Notes: generated from the letters alone by a model not told the origin. 64,000 nucleotides of DNA from Serratia liquefaciens (GCA_012719855.1 JAAXZN010000029.1:1-64000), one strand, 5' to 3'. Numbered from the stretch's first letter, positions 49,382-58,943 are shown. Numbers and translations: made by a program.

Positions 49382-50659
49382 TTACAGCGCCAGGAAGAAC
49401 CCGGCGATGGTTGCACTCATCAGGTTGGAGAGCGTACCCGCAGCCACGGCTTTCAGACCGAAACGAGCAATATCGTGACGACGGTTCGGTGCCATGCTGC
49501 CTAGCCCGCCGAGCAGGATCGCCACCGACGACAGGTTGGCAAAACCGCACAGCGCAAAGGAGATGATCGCCTTGGTGTGCGTGGACAACACCTGCAGCCC
49601 TTCTGCCGCCACCACATCATCCGGACGCAGGTAAGCACCGAAGTTCATGTAGGCGACAAACTCGTTAACGATAATCTTCTGACCGATAAACGAACCGGCG
49701 GCCATCGCTTCATGCCAAGGTACGCCGATCAGGAAGGCGATCGGTGAGAACACCCAACCGAGTATCAGCTCCAACGACAGCTGCGGATAATCGAACCAGC
49801 CGCCGATACCGCCAAGGATTCCGTTCAGCAAAGCGATTAACGCGATAAACGCCAACAGCATCGCGCCGACGTTCAGCGCCAGCTGCATGCCTGAAGCCGC
49901 ACCTGAAGCTGCCGCATCGATCACGTTGGCCGGGCGTTCATCTTCTGCGATCAACTTCATCGCGTCGTCTTTATCGTGGGTTTTTTCGGTTTCCGGCACC
50001 ATCAGCTTGGCGAACAGCAGGCCGCCCGGCGCAGCCATAAACGAAGCGGCGATCAGGTATTCCAGCGGCACGCCCATCTGGGCATAACCCGCCAGCACCG
50101 AACCGGCCACCGAGGCCAGGCCGCCACACATCACGGTAAACAGCTCAGACTGGGTCATGGTGGCGATATACGGACGCACCACCAGCGGGGCTTCAGTTTG
50201 GCCGACAAAAATGTTGGCGGTCGCCGACAGCGATTCGGTCCGCGAAGTGCCCAGCAGCTTTTGCAAACCACCGCCCAACACGCGGATCACCAATTGCATG
50301 ATGCCGAGGTAATACAGCACCGCAATCAGCGAGGAGAAGAACACGATCACCGGCAGTACGCGCAGCGCAAAAACGAAACCGCCGCCGCCGAAGACTTCAA
50401 ACATCTTGTCGGATACCAGACCGCCGAAGATAAATGAAATGCCCTGATTACCGTAGGCGATCACGTTGGCCACACCGGCCGACATGCCACCAAGAATCGA
50501 ACGTCCTACCGGGACATACAGCACCAGCGCGCCGATGGCAACCTGAAGCACAAATGCCCAAACAACGGTGCGCAGATTGATCGCGCGGCGGTTGCTGGAG
50601 AGCAGCACCGCAATGGCGATCAGCACCGCCATGCCGACCAGGCTCATGATGAGTTGCAT
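49382..50659 (-). CDS. NupC-family concentrative nucleoside transporter (CNT)
   Basis: Cation-coupled nucleoside importer of the inner membrane. The 425 residues are closer to the Vibrio cholerae CNT of known structure and to E. coli NupX than to E. coli NupC. Recognisable stretches are [17 protein letters not shown] (nucleoside site), [29 protein letters not shown] and [24 protein letters not shown] 50659 has AGGGA upstream; an earlier start is less likely. It sits upstream of deoC in the same direction, so import and catabolism genes adjoin. Its promoter has the same two-CRP layout as deoC. The E. coli yjjI/yjjW genes are absent from this position. Confidence 0.92.
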   Translation of the reverse strand: MQLIMSLVGMAVLIAIAVLLSSNRRAINLRTVVWAFVLQVAIGALVLYVPVGRSILGGMSAGVANVIAYGNQGISFIFGGLVSDKMFEVFGGGGFVFALRVLPVIVFFSSLIAVLYYLGIMQLVIRVLGGGLQKLLGTSRTESLSATANIFVGQTEAPLVVRPYIATMTQSELFTVMCGGLASVAGSVLAGYAQMGVPLEYLIAASFMAAPGGLLFAKLMVPETEKTHDKDDAMKLIAEDERPANVIDAAASGAASGMQLALNVGAMLLAFIALIALLNGILGGIGGWFDYPQLSLELILGWVFSPIAFLIGVPWHEAMAAGSFIGQKIIVNEFVAYMNFGAYLRPDDVVAAEGLQVLSTHTKAIISFALCGFANLSSVAILLGGLGSMAPNRRHDIARFGLKAVAAGTLSNLMSATIAGFFLAL

Positions 50660-50741
50660 GCAAAGTATCCCTGTTGCGAAAAAGAAATGCATCCCTGTCA
50701 GAGAGGAACACGGGGTTGCTTTAGAGTAATTTCGGGGAGCG

Positions 50742-50835
50742 ATTATACGGAGCGAGGTAACCCTCGTACCGATTTATGTCACAAATGCATACAACAAGAA
50801 GCAAATGAAAATCTTATAACGTGATAAGCATCACA
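50742..50835 (-). promoter_or_regulatory. Promoter and two CRP-like sites of the CNT gene
   Basis: On the minus strand TATAAT lies at 50742-50747, predicting initiation near 50735. TGTGACATAAATCGGT (50768-50783) is centred about 40 bases upstream of that, the class II CRP position. A near-perfect CGTGATAAGCATCACA (50820-50835) is centred 52 bases further up. Between them GTTGTATGCATT could contribute a CytR operator. Confidence 0.7.
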
Positions 50836-50854
50836 GTTATCGCGTAGCAGAGGC

Positions 50855-51631
50855 TTAAAGGGTAAACAAGGCGTGAGTGTTGTGTTGCAGCTGGGCCGCA
50901 ATCTGATCGGGAGACTCCGGGCGCAGCTGGCACAACACCTGGAAAACTTCGGCGGCACGTTCAGGGCGGTTGGGCTGCCCCTGGTAGCCGGCCAGCGGCA
51001 TGTCCGGCGCATCGGTTTCCAACAGTAAGGAGGTCAACGGCAGTTGGGCCATCACGCTACGGGTTTTCTGTGCCCGCTCATAGCTGATGGTGCCCCCCAC
51101 ACCGATGTAATACCCCAGGCGGATAAACGCCTGCGCCTGGGACAGGCTGCCGGCAAAACCGTGTACCACGCCCCGGCGCGGTAGCTCAGCGCGACGCAGC
51201 ATCGCCGCCAGTTGATCGTGACTGCGGCGAGAATGCAGGATCACCGGCAGGTCATATTCCTTGGCCAGCTTCAACTGAGCCTTCAGCAGCCGTTGTTGCC
51301 GTTCGAACTGCGGATCCTCCATATACAGATCCAGACCAATCTCCCCCACCGCCACCAACTTCTGGGGACGGCTGGCCAGAAACCCCGCCAACTGCTCAAG
51401 TTCCGCTTCCTGATGCTGGGCGATATACAACGGGTGCAGCCCCAGGGCAGCAAACAGCGGCGGATAGTCGCGCGCCAGCTTTAACACCCGCGCAAAGCGA
51501 TCGGCAGTGACCGTCGGCACGATAATTCGCCGTACGCCGGCCTGTTCAGCCAACGCGAGGCTTTCGAGTTCATTTCCACTGAACGGCGGGAAATCGAAGT
51601 GGCAGTGGGTATCGATGAAGTCAGGACTCAC
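50855..51631 (-). CDS. yjjV: TatD-family metal-dependent hydrolase YjjV
   Basis: Predicted divalent-metal phosphoesterase/nuclease of the TatD group. The 258 residues retain every metal ligand region: DTHCHFD at residues 7-13, VGEIGLDLY, VILHSRRSHDQL, VVHGFAGS and LLLETDAPDMPLAG. The ATG overlaps the yjjU stop by four bases, so the pair is coupled. The substrate is not established. Order yjjU-yjjV matches E. coli. Confidence 0.94.
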   Translation of the reverse strand: MSPDFIDTHCHFDFPPFSGNELESLALAEQAGVRRIIVPTVTADRFARVLKLARDYPPLFAALGLHPLYIAQHQEAELEQLAGFLASRPQKLVAVGEIGLDLYMEDPQFERQQRLLKAQLKLAKEYDLPVILHSRRSHDQLAAMLRRAELPRRGVVHGFAGSLSQAQAFIRLGYYIGVGGTISYERAQKTRSVMAQLPLTSLLLETDAPDMPLAGYQGQPNRPERAAEVFQVLCQLRPESPDQIAAQLQHNTHALFTL

Positions 51632-52749
51632 AGCAGGCCACCTTCGCCCGGCGGCACATCACCCGGCAGAATAATCTCTCTCGCGGCCAGATTGGCCTCC
51701 GGCTGGGTCGACAGCTCACGCGGATGCGTCACGTCGGTCACGATCGGCGAAGGCATAATGACGTTCTCCGGCTGAATCAAACGGCGCGACAGCGCCTTCT
51801 TCACTTTCATACCGTCCAGTTTGTCCTGCTCGACCAGCCAGTGCCCGACGGTTGCCAGGAAATAGCGTCCGCAGCGGCGCCCCAGGTGATAGTCCTGATT
51901 GAGCGACGTCAATCGGCTGCCCAAGGCATTGCTGGCCAGTGGTTTTGGCGGGAAAATTTCAAAGATGCGCAGCTTGCCGGGCGGCTTCTCAATGAATTGC
52001 TGAATGCGGTGATAGCTTTGTTCGTGGTGCTGAAGGATGCGCACCATCTGCTGCAGGCTGCTTTCGCTCAGCCAGTGCTCCATGCGCTTCATCCACTGTG
52101 GGGTGTAATACATCTGCGAAGGCACGGTACGGATCACCACGATGGTGTCCGCGCCGCGACGGTACGCCTCTTCAACCGGGATCGCATCGCTGATGCCGCC
52201 GTCCTGATAGCTGACGCCGTCCAGCTCCACGCCCATACGGTAAAAACCCGGAATGGCGCTGGATGCCTTGATCGCCGGTAGCCAACTGGCGCGCTGCGCC
52301 GGCAGGTAGGTGGGTTCAAAGTCATCGCTGCGGCAGGCGCACATCAAAAATTCACGGCCATCGGTCAGGTGCTTTTCCGCCACGTCCATCGCCAGCGGCA
52401 GCTGCTGCGAGGTGGTATCTATAAGCCAGTCGAGATCGATCAGATGTCCACCGCGTACAAAACGCAGCGGGTTAAAGAATTCAGCGGAGGTGGTGTAACG
52501 GGTGATCACGCGCCGCGCATAGCCCATCTGACCACAAATAAAGGCCGAGAGATTTTGCGCGCCGGCAGAAGTGCCGATCATCAGATCAAAAGGGTTAAAG
52601 CGGGCACGCTGGAACTCGTCCAGCACGCCGGCGGTAAAAATGCCGCGCTGCCCGCCCCCTTCACACACCAGCGCCATTTTACCGGGCCGGTATGGTTTAT
52701 ACGCCAGCGGTTCTATATTGCCGAGCGTGATGGGTATTCTGTATCCCAA
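51628..52749 (-). CDS. yjjU: Patatin-like phospholipase family protein YjjU
   Basis: Predicted serine acylhydrolase with a Ser-Asp dyad. The oxyanion loop is CEGGGQRGIFTAGVLDEF, the nucleophile serine is in MIGTSAGAQNLSAF and the aspartate in YQDGGISDAIPVEEA. I place the start at TTG 52749 (373 residues, MGYRIPITLGNIEPL), where E. coli YjjU begins (MGQRIPVTLGNI). The frame is open 30 codons further up but that stretch overlaps csbD. The csbD stop TGA lies 10 bases before it and shares the GAGGA site. Overlaps yjjV by four bases. Confidence 0.88.
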   Translation of the reverse strand: MGYRIPITLGNIEPLAYKPYRPGKMALVCEGGGQRGIFTAGVLDEFQRARFNPFDLMIGTSAGAQNLSAFICGQMGYARRVITRYTTSAEFFNPLRFVRGGHLIDLDWLIDTTSQQLPLAMDVAEKHLTDGREFLMCACRSDDFEPTYLPAQRASWLPAIKASSAIPGFYRMGVELDGVSYQDGGISDAIPVEEAYRRGADTIVVIRTVPSQMYYTPQWMKRMEHWLSESSLQQMVRILQHHEQSYHRIQQFIEKPPGKLRIFEIFPPKPLASNALGSRLTSLNQDYHLGRRCGRYFLATVGHWLVEQDKLDGMKVKKALSRRLIQPENVIMPSPIVTDVTHPRELSTQPEANLAAREIILPGDVPPGEGGLL

Positions 52750-52759
52750 CCCTGCATCC

Positions 52760-52945
52760 TCAGTGAGACGTTTTACCCGAGGATACCTCGTCTTGCTCTC
52801 TTCCGTAATCCTCTTGCAGTACGCCAGAGAGGCAGTCATTGCTTCCCATCAGCCAGATGCAGTCATTGTCGGACCACTCCGCCAATGCCTGACACACCCG
52901 GCCCTTCAACTGTTTCCAGCGTCCGAGGATGATGTCGCTATTCAT
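52760..52945 (-). CDS. CsbD-like stress protein
   Basis: Small 61-residue protein of the CsbD family: MNSDIILGRWKQLKGRVCQ, then ALAEWSDNDCIWLMGSNDCL, corresponding to NWKQFKGKVKEQWGKLTDDD in E. coli YjbJ. Family members are sigma-S or sigma-B induced and of unknown function. Unlike most, it has three cysteines. The gene lies 58 bases after ytjA and 10 bases before yjjU, so it is probably in the osmY-ytjA-yjjU stress/stationary cluster. E. coli has no csbD at this place. Confidence 0.85.
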   Translation of the reverse strand: MNSDIILGRWKQLKGRVCQALAEWSDNDCIWLMGSNDCLSGVLQEDYGREQDEVSSGKTSH

Positions 52946-53003
52946 GACTGACCTCCCTGCGGTGAGAAAAGGAATTAAGCTTTGTTACACTTTGAGAGAA
53001 AAG

Positions 53004-53165
53004 CTAAGGACGTCGGCGGCCGGTAAACAGGCTGACCAGGAACAGAATGATCCCCACGACGAAGACGATTTTTGCAGCCCAGGCGGCGGTACCCGCCAGA
53101 GAGCCGAAACCTAACGCCGCAGCAATCAGTGCGATGACTAAAAAGATAATGCCCCAACGAAACAT
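53004..53165 (-). CDS. ytjA: DUF1328 small membrane protein YtjA
   Basis: A 53-residue, two-helix inner-membrane protein (UPF0391), almost identical in pattern to E. coli Ytj[21 protein letters not shown], then a short turn, then [18 protein letters not shown] and a basic tail. The ATG at 53165 has AAGGAGAGG directly upstream; the longer frame adds 32 unconserved residues. Function unknown. It lies between osmY and csbD in one direction. Confidence 0.93.
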   Translation of the reverse strand: MFRWGIIFLVIALIAAALGFGSLAGTAAWAAKIVFVVGIILFLVSLFTGRRRP

Positions 53166-53320
53166 AAGCCTCTCCTTACCATAGTGAAAAAACACATCGC
53201 AACCCGTGCCCTTTTCAGGCTCTTCCAGGTTGCCGGTCAGTTTCTTTTTTTGATGGTGCATCCCGGGTTAACCTTTCAGCTAACCCAGGATTTGGTGCTT
53301 GTTGTTACGCGTACTAAAAC

Positions 53321-53935
53321 TTACGGCTTAACTACCAGGTCGTTTTTAACGCTTTTCACGCCGTCGATAGCTTTGGCGATGCTTTCTGCACGCTCAGACT
53401 GCGCCTGAGTTTTCACTTCACCGGAAAGCTGCACCACACCGTCGGTGGTTTCCACTTTCACATTGCGTGAAGGCACGATGTCATCGGCCAGCAGTTTGGC
53501 TTTCAGTTCGCTGGTAGTCGCGGTATCACCGGCGTAAGCCTTCACGGACTGTTTGCTTTCGTCTTTCACGTGCAGCTTGTCGCTGACGGATTTGACGCCT
53601 TCGACTTTACCGGCCACTTCAACCGCATGCTCGGCCTGCGCCTGGCTGCCGACAAAACCGCTCAGGGTAACGGTACCTTTTTCCGTTTTCACCGAGATAT
53701 CGCTGCTGGTAATGGTTTTGTCATCCACCAACGCACTTTTAACTTTAGCCGTTGTTGCGCTGTCATCCATGTAGCCGTCAACTTTTTTCATGGAGCTATC
53801 GATTTTGGCACCCGCGCTATCAGCGGCACTCGACGCTTTGTTGAGCAGCGTATCTTCAGCCAGCGCGCTGCCACTAACCAGAACGGAACCCAAAACAACA
53901 GCCATCAGTGATTGTGCAAATTTAGTATTTTTCAT
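53321..53935 (-). CDS. osmY: Periplasmic osmotically inducible protein OsmY
   Basis: Periplasmic protein induced by osmotic stress and stationary phase (sigma-S) in E. coli, reported to have chaperone activity. The 204 residues have a signal peptide ending SGSALA (about residue 26) and two BON domains (about 55-125 and 135-204), each with the [12 protein letters not shown] or [12 protein letters not shown] hairpin. First gene of a run osmY-ytjA-csbD-yjjU-yjjV. Confidence 0.96.
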   Translation of the reverse strand: MKNTKFAQSLMAVVLGSVLVSGSALAEDTLLNKASSAADSAGAKIDSSMKKVDGYMDDSATTAKVKSALVDDKTITSSDISVKTEKGTVTLSGFVGSQAQAEHAVEVAGKVEGVKSVSDKLHVKDESKQSVKAYAGDTATTSELKAKLLADDIVPSRNVKVETTDGVVQLSGEVKTQAQSERAESIAKAIDGVKSVKNDLVVKP

Positions 53936-54438
53936 CGATCTCTTCCTTTGGTTATGGATCCAAAATGATTGCGGACCCTTCAGTCGCCATAACGCGACTC
54001 ACTCAGTGAATACTTCACGATTTCTATACGTTCAAACATTCACGCTAAGACGATTGTTGCCACACCAGGAATATTGCAACGGCTGTGCCAACTTTAAAAC
54101 AACCTTAAAAATCAATAACAAAACAAAAATTGATTACTAATCGCTCTAAAAACTGTCGCCTATTGACGACAACGCCATTCAGTTAAATCAGAGTTAAAGC
54201 TATGTTATTGATATTCATAACTTCGCACTGTCTCTGATTGGCAACAGTACCGAATAACTCGCTATTACCATGACAAAAAACAGTGAATTACGCTTACCGA
54301 CTGAGTAAGGCCCTATTAAATATAGACCATATGACAGAAAAAGCAGGGAGTGCCGTGCGGATGCTGGCGGATGCGGGAAGTGGATGAAACTGATGAGGGG
54401 GATTTATTAATTAGCAGAATAGGGTGAAGCAATGTAAC
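53936..54438. other. osmY-prfC spacer
   Basis: About 500 AT-rich bases upstream of osmY and downstream of prfC. It should contain the osmY promoter, which I could not fix. A short perfect palindrome TCACTCAGTGA lies near 54000. No gene, RNA or repeat was recognised. Confidence 0.5.
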
Positions 54439-54462
54439 ACAGGGCGCCCTAAGGCGCCCTGT
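54439..54462 (-). terminator. Hairpin after prfC
   Basis: ACAGGGCGCC-N4-GGCGCCCTGT, a ten-base perfect stem starting eight bases beyond the prfC stop. Only a weak T-richness follows on the minus strand, so it is a probable but not classical terminator. Confidence 0.6.
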
Positions 54463-54469
54463 CGTTCTG

Positions 54470-56059
54470 TTAGTGTTCGCGCGTTTTGCGGAACACCACT
54501 TCAGGGTAGCGCTCCTGCGTCAGATTCAGGTTAACCATGGTTGGCGCAATGTAAGACAGGTTGTCGCCACCGTCCAACGCCAGGTTAAGCTCGTTCTTAC
54601 GCTTGAACTCTTCGAATTTCTTCACGTCGCTGCATTCAACCCAGCGTGCCGTCGAGACGTTGACCGACTCGTACAAGGCTTCCACGTTGTATTCGCTTTT
54701 CAGGCGCGCAACCACCACGTCGAACTGCAGCACACCCACCGCCCCCACGATCAAGTCGTTGTTGGCAATTGGACGGAAGACCTGCACCGCCCCTTCTTCG
54801 GACAATTGAACCAGGCCTTTCAGCAGCTGCTTTTGCTTCAACGGATCGCGCAGGCGAATGCGGCGGAACAGCTCCGGCGCGAAGTTCGGGATACCGGTGA
54901 ACTTCATGTCTTCACCCTGGGTGAAGGTATCGCCAATCTGAATGGTACCGTGGTTGTGCAGGCCAATGATGTCGCCCGGATAGGCTTCTTCCACGTGCGA
55001 ACGGTCGCCCGCCATAAAGGTCAGCGCGTCGGAGATCACCACATCTTTACCGGTGCGTACCTGGCGCAGCTTCATGCCTTTCTCGTAACGGCCGGAAACC
55101 ACACGCATAAAGGCTACGCGGTCGCGGTGTTTTGGATCCATATTGGCCTGGATCTTGAACACGAACCCGGTGAATTTCTCTTCTGCGGCCACCACTTCAC
55201 GGGTGTTGCTGTTACGCGGCATCGGCGCCGGTGCCCAGGCGACCAGACCGTCGAGCATGTGGTCCACGCCGAAGTTACCCAGCGCGGTACCGAAGAAGAC
55301 CGGGGTCAAATCACCGCTCAGGAAGGCTTCACGATCGAACTCGTGTGATGCGCCCTGTACCAGCTCCAGCTCTTCACGCAGCTGTGCGGCCAGATCTTCG
55401 CCCACCGCGGCATCCAGATCTGGGTTATCCAGGCCTTTGACAATGCGCACTTCCTGAATGGTGTGGCCTTTACCGGTCTGATAGAGGTAGGTTTCATCCT
55501 TGTACAGATGATAAACACCTTTAAACAGCTTGCCGCAGCCGATGGGCCAGGTGATTGGCGAACAGGCGATTTTCAGCTCACGCTCGACTTCATCCATCAC
55601 TTCCATCGGATCGCGGATATCGCGGTCCAGTTTGTTCATAAAGGTCAGGATCGGCGTATCGCGCAGACGGGTTACTTCCATCAGCTTACGGGTACGATCC
55701 TCAACCCCTTTCGCGGCGTCGATCACCATCAGACAGCAGTCGACGGCGGTCAGAGTACGGTAAGTATCTTCGGAGAAGTCTTCGTGCCCTGGGGTATCCA
55801 GCAGGTTAACCAGGCATTCGCGATACGGGAACTGCATCACCGAGGTGGTGATCGAGATACCACGTTGCTTTTCCATTTCCATCCAGTCGGATTTGGCGTG
55901 CTGGTTTGAGCCACGGCCTTTTACCGTACCGGCGGTTTGGATCGCCTGTCCGAACAGCAACACCTTTTCGGTAATGGTAGTTTTACCGGCATCGGGGTGC
56001 GAGATGATGGCGAAAGTTCTTCTTTTCGAGACTTCGCGGGCAAATTCACTAGGAGACAT
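54470..56059 (-). CDS. prfC: Peptide chain release factor 3
   Basis: GTPase that removes RF1/RF2 from the ribosome after termination. The 529 residues contain G1 ([13 protein letters not shown], near residue 18), G3 ([14 protein letters not shown]) and G4 ([11 protein letters not shown]), followed by the translational-GTPase beta-barrel and C-terminal domains. ATG 56059. In E. coli the upstream neighbour is yjjG then rimI; here hipA ends 165 bases upstream instead. Confidence 0.98.
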   Translation of the reverse strand: MSPSEFAREVSKRRTFAIISHPDAGKTTITEKVLLFGQAIQTAGTVKGRGSNQHAKSDWMEMEKQRGISITTSVMQFPYRECLVNLLDTPGHEDFSEDTYRTLTAVDCCLMVIDAAKGVEDRTRKLMEVTRLRDTPILTFMNKLDRDIRDPMEVMDEVERELKIACSPITWPIGCGKLFKGVYHLYKDETYLYQTGKGHTIQEVRIVKGLDNPDLDAAVGEDLAAQLREELELVQGASHEFDREAFLSGDLTPVFFGTALGNFGVDHMLDGLVAWAPAPMPRNSNTREVVAAEEKFTGFVFKIQANMDPKHRDRVAFMRVVSGRYEKGMKLRQVRTGKDVVISDALTFMAGDRSHVEEAYPGDIIGLHNHGTIQIGDTFTQGEDMKFTGIPNFAPELFRRIRLRDPLKQKQLLKGLVQLSEEGAVQVFRPIANNDLIVGAVGVLQFDVVVARLKSEYNVEALYESVNVSTARWVECSDVKKFEEFKRKNELNLALDGGDNLSYIAPTMVNLNLTQERYPEVVFRKTREH

Positions 56060-56223
56060 GTTTTTCAGATTCTACAGTTAGTCCGCCCTGCGAAAGCATC
56101 AGAACGCGCCGCGCACGGCGCCAGGCAAAGCGGTAAATAAAAGATAATAGCCGGGCATTTTCGCTGATTTGTCAACCGGTGACAATCAATGCTTTTCCCG
56201 GCGGAGAATAACCTGGTTTGAGA

Positions 56224-57486
56224 TTAGAAACGAAAGTCGGGTGAGAGCGAAGCCCAGTGCTGCCGTAAGACGGATTGATGCTCTGCCACCATGGGTAAAG
56301 TTTCCAATAAATCGGGCCATAGGGTACGAGCCTGATTGATAGCATCCAATAAATGCACCCGAATAGCCGGCCAGGGAATACCGACGCGCGCCGCCCAATG
56401 CTCGAAAGTTTGCAGGGTCATCATTGACCAGCGCTTTTCTCTCGCCATATTCAACGCTACTTCTGATTCACCCGGGATATAAACCCTGGTCGTCACAATG
56501 TCATAGGCGGGAGAAAGCCGAATTTCGGTTTGATTGGGGTAGATCATCGACCAGTTTTTTAGATGGGCATCGCCATTCGCCAGCAGAATATTCGTCAACA
56601 AGCGTCGGGCCATCTGTTGCACATCAACCAAGGGTTCACTGCCTAAGTCATAGAGATAAGCCGCTATTTGCTCATAATTTTTGCCACGGTATTTATCCTG
56701 TGCATAGAGTTCAAATATTTGGGCAAAATCTTCAGTATGCACTCGCCCGTTTTCGCTACGATCAAAACGACAGATGGCGTAAGCATAAGGCTCATCAGCC
56801 AAGCGAATATCCGGTAGGTTATCGAGTTTGCTCAGCTCAACCAGCTCAATGTCTGGAATATCCACACCAATAGCTTGGGCCAATCGCATCGCCGTATACT
56901 CGTTTTCAGGCACGTGACGATGAACCGTCGATGGCGTTTTGATGATCCAGCTGTCAGCCCCCACCTGAGAAGTGATGTTGAAGCGCCCGTCTTTACGCAG
57001 AGAGGAAAACTTCATCTGCACACCTGCCAGAGAGAATTTCTGCGCATCCAGGCCGACGTTAATTTGTACCGCTTCCGGCTCGCCACGCGAGGTTAATGCC
57101 CAAGCGGGGATCTCGTTGGCGGCAAGCGCTCGCGCCTCAAGAGCCCCTGGCAGGTTGGCTCCTGCCCAGGCCATCAAAGGAAACTCTTCATTAACGTGCG
57201 CTTTCAACGATTGCGCTAACCAACTACGCAATGCCCCTTCAGGCAGCAAATTGGATAAAACGGGAGGAAGACGCTGAGACGAGGTCAGAACTTGTTCGAG
57301 ATAGCCCGGGCGCGCCCGCTGCCTTAGGGTAAACAGCGGACGAGTGGCCTCCGGCAAAGCAAGATATTGCGGGTCAAACGTCAGGATATTTTTGCCACCG
57401 CTATAGTGCGCAAGCACACCAATACGTACATCGTGCAGTATCAGTGCCAATGCCTGTACCGTTTCAACCTGCCGTTGTCCATCCAT
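56224..57486 (-). CDS. hipA: Type II toxin HipA (serine/threonine kinase)
   Basis: HipA toxins phosphorylate glutamyl-tRNA synthetase or related targets, arresting growth. The 420 residues have the N-terminal HipA subdomain 1 (HDVRIGVLAHYSGGKNILTF, LPPVLSNLLPEG), the glycine-rich loop LAGVQMKFSSLRKDGR, the catalytic Asp306 in LLANGDAHLKNWSMIY and the metal Asp in LSPAYDIVTTRV. All catalytic features appear intact. It starts three bases after hipB, the usual antitoxin-first order. The pair takes the position of yjjG between rimI and prfC. The target is not knowable from sequence. Confidence 0.93.
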   Translation of the reverse strand: MDGQRQVETVQALALILHDVRIGVLAHYSGGKNILTFDPQYLALPEATRPLFTLRQRARPGYLEQVLTSSQRLPPVLSNLLPEGALRSWLAQSLKAHVNEEFPLMAWAGANLPGALEARALAANEIPAWALTSRGEPEAVQINVGLDAQKFSLAGVQMKFSSLRKDGRFNITSQVGADSWIIKTPSTVHRHVPENEYTAMRLAQAIGVDIPDIELVELSKLDNLPDIRLADEPYAYAICRFDRSENGRVHTEDFAQIFELYAQDKYRGKNYEQIAAYLYDLGSEPLVDVQQMARRLLTNILLANGDAHLKNWSMIYPNQTEIRLSPAYDIVTTRVYIPGESEVALNMAREKRWSMMTLQTFEHWAARVGIPWPAIRVHLLDAINQARTLWPDLLETLPMVAEHQSVLRQHWASLSPDFRF

Positions 57487-57489
57487 TCG

Positions 57490-57795
57490 CTAGTCCTCGA
57501 GATCTTTGAGTTTTTTGTCAAACCCCTGTAATTCGTGCACCTCTAAAACTTTGTCCGTTTCTTTTTGCAGCAAGCGCTCCACATCGTGCACGCTTTTTTT
57601 CGGCACGATAACGCACTCCAGATCCATCGCCGCCAACAGACGCATCAGGGTACTCATCCGAATATCACTGCCAGATTCAATACGCTGATATTGCTGCTGA
57701 GTCATGCCAATCTTCATCAGAAAGTCTTTTTGATTCCAGCCCAGCTCGGCGCGTTTCTCTTTCAAAAATTTGGCTATCTCTGATGATTTGCGCAT
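57490..57795 (-). CDS. hipB: Antitoxin HipB (XRE-type repressor)
   Basis: 101-residue antitoxin with a Cro/C1 helix-turn-helix (NQKDFLMKIGMTQQQYQRIE, about 20-45), followed by the HipB-type beta strand LECVIVPKK. A C-terminal charged tail (VHELQGFDKKLKDLED) may be the exposed degradation segment. It should bind HipA and repress the operon through the palindromes upstream. ATG 57795. The hipA start lies three bases past the stop, so translation is coupled. Confidence 0.92.
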   Translation of the reverse strand: MRKSSEIAKFLKEKRAELGWNQKDFLMKIGMTQQQYQRIESGSDIRMSTLMRLLAAMDLECVIVPKKSVHDVERLLQKETDKVLEVHELQGFDKKLKDLED

Positions 57796-57883
57796 CCATC
57801 ACTCCCAAAGCAACCCATTGACCGTTTTTTAACCAGTAAATACCTGAAGAGTAGTCGTCGCTGAAAATTAAAACAACAAATTT

Positions 57884-57918
57884 GCTGTATTTACAGCCAA
57901 AAACAACTCATTAGTTGT
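57884..57918 (-). promoter_or_regulatory. Paired palindromic operators upstream of hipB
   Basis: Two perfect palindromes, GCTGTA-TT-TACAGC (57884-57897) and ACAACT-CATT-AGTTGT (57903-57918), have centres 20 bases apart (two helical turns). They sit in an AT-rich leader with repeated AAACAAC motifs. A candidate promoter TTGTTT-17-TAATGA overlaps the distal one. Likely HipB sites. Confidence 0.55.
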
Positions 57919-57961
57919 AAATAAACAACAAAACAATAAATAAGCTGTTTTTAATGCAGGA

Positions 57962-58405
57962 TCAGGCCAGCGGCAGCGCCATGACGATGGCATCCTCACG
58001 CCCATTGGCGCTCGGATAGTAATTACGGCGGACGGTCACTTCGTTAAAGCCGAGATCTTCGTACAGCGCAATCGCCGCACGGTTGGAGGCTCGTACTTCC
58101 AGCCACAACGTAACCACACCGCGCGTTTCCAACTGCGCAATCAAGGCTTCCAGCAACTGGCGGCCGAAGCCTCGACGTTGCCAGTCGGGGTGAATGGCGA
58201 TGTTGAACAGCGTGGCCTCATCCAGCACGATCTGGGTGATGGCAAAACCCGCCATCTGCCCGTCGGCGTCCAGTTTCAGGTTAAGGTAACGATCGCCCTG
58301 ATTGCTGGTAAAGGTGGCTTGCGTCCAGGGAAAGGCGTGACTGGCTTGCTCAATCTTGAAGGCCGCGGCCAGATCGGCTGCGGTCAGGGTAGAAATACTG
58401 TTCAT
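57962..58405 (-). CDS. rimI: Ribosomal protein S18-alanine N-acetyltransferase RimI
   Basis: GNAT-fold enzyme acetylating the N-terminus of ribosomal protein S18. The 147 residues from ATG 58405 contain the acetyl-CoA loop IHPDWQRRGFGRQLLEALI and the C-terminal LEVRASNRAAIALYEDLGF. The start lies 56 bases inside the end of holD, an overlap also known in E. coli. Downstream, hipB replaces yjjG. Confidence 0.96.
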   Translation of the reverse strand: MNSISTLTAADLAAAFKIEQASHAFPWTQATFTSNQGDRYLNLKLDADGQMAGFAITQIVLDEATLFNIAIHPDWQRRGFGRQLLEALIAQLETRGVVTLWLEVRASNRAAIALYEDLGFNEVTVRRNYYPSANGREDAIVMALPLA

Positions 58406-58787
58406 GATGACAAATCTGCTGCCAGAGTGCGCGTTTGGCACCCGCATCGAGAGAAAGCTCGGCCAGCGCCGGGCTGTGTAGCTGTGCGCCGACCACCGCG
58501 AGCGGCTCCGCAACGCCCAACCGCCAACTGTTGCATTCGGTATCTTCAGGCAGCATCGCCACCTGGTCCGGCGTCAGGCCGTAGGTTTGCGCCGGCGTCA
58601 GCCCCAGGCTGCGCAACACGTCGCAAAACAGCGGATCGTTATGCTCAGGCAGTGCCTGCGCCACGATCAGCAAACGCACTTCGGGCGGCAGGCTGACCGC
58701 TACTTCGCCCTGCAACACGCCCGGGCGGCGCAATGTCCACTGCGTAATACCCAGTTGTTGTAACAGCCAGTCGCGTTTTGATGCCAT
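58350..58787 (-). CDS. holD: DNA polymerase III psi subunit
   Basis: Bridges the clamp loader to SSB through chi. The 145 residues match E. coli HolD in order: [19 protein letters not shown] (chi/tau-contact N-terminus), [16 protein letters not shown] and [16 protein letters not shown]. The C-terminal dozen residues, in the overlap with rimI, are an extension. Divergent from rsmC. Confidence 0.95.
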   Translation of the reverse strand: MASKRDWLLQQLGITQWTLRRPGVLQGEVAVSLPPEVRLLIVAQALPEHNDPLFCDVLRSLGLTPAQTYGLTPDQVAMLPEDTECNSWRLGVAEPLAVVGAQLHSPALAELSLDAGAKRALWQQICHHEQYFYPDRSRSGRGLQD

Positions 58788-58943
58788 GCCGATTCCTGTC
58801 AGGATCTACCCGTTGTGGTGCGCCATGCCTGCCATGCGCCGCGCTATGCTAACAAACCCGCGCGGCCTGCGCCAACAAACCCGTCGAACATATCGCCACA
58901 AAGCTCTATAATCCCCGGTCTAATTTCTAGGAGCCAAAACCTG

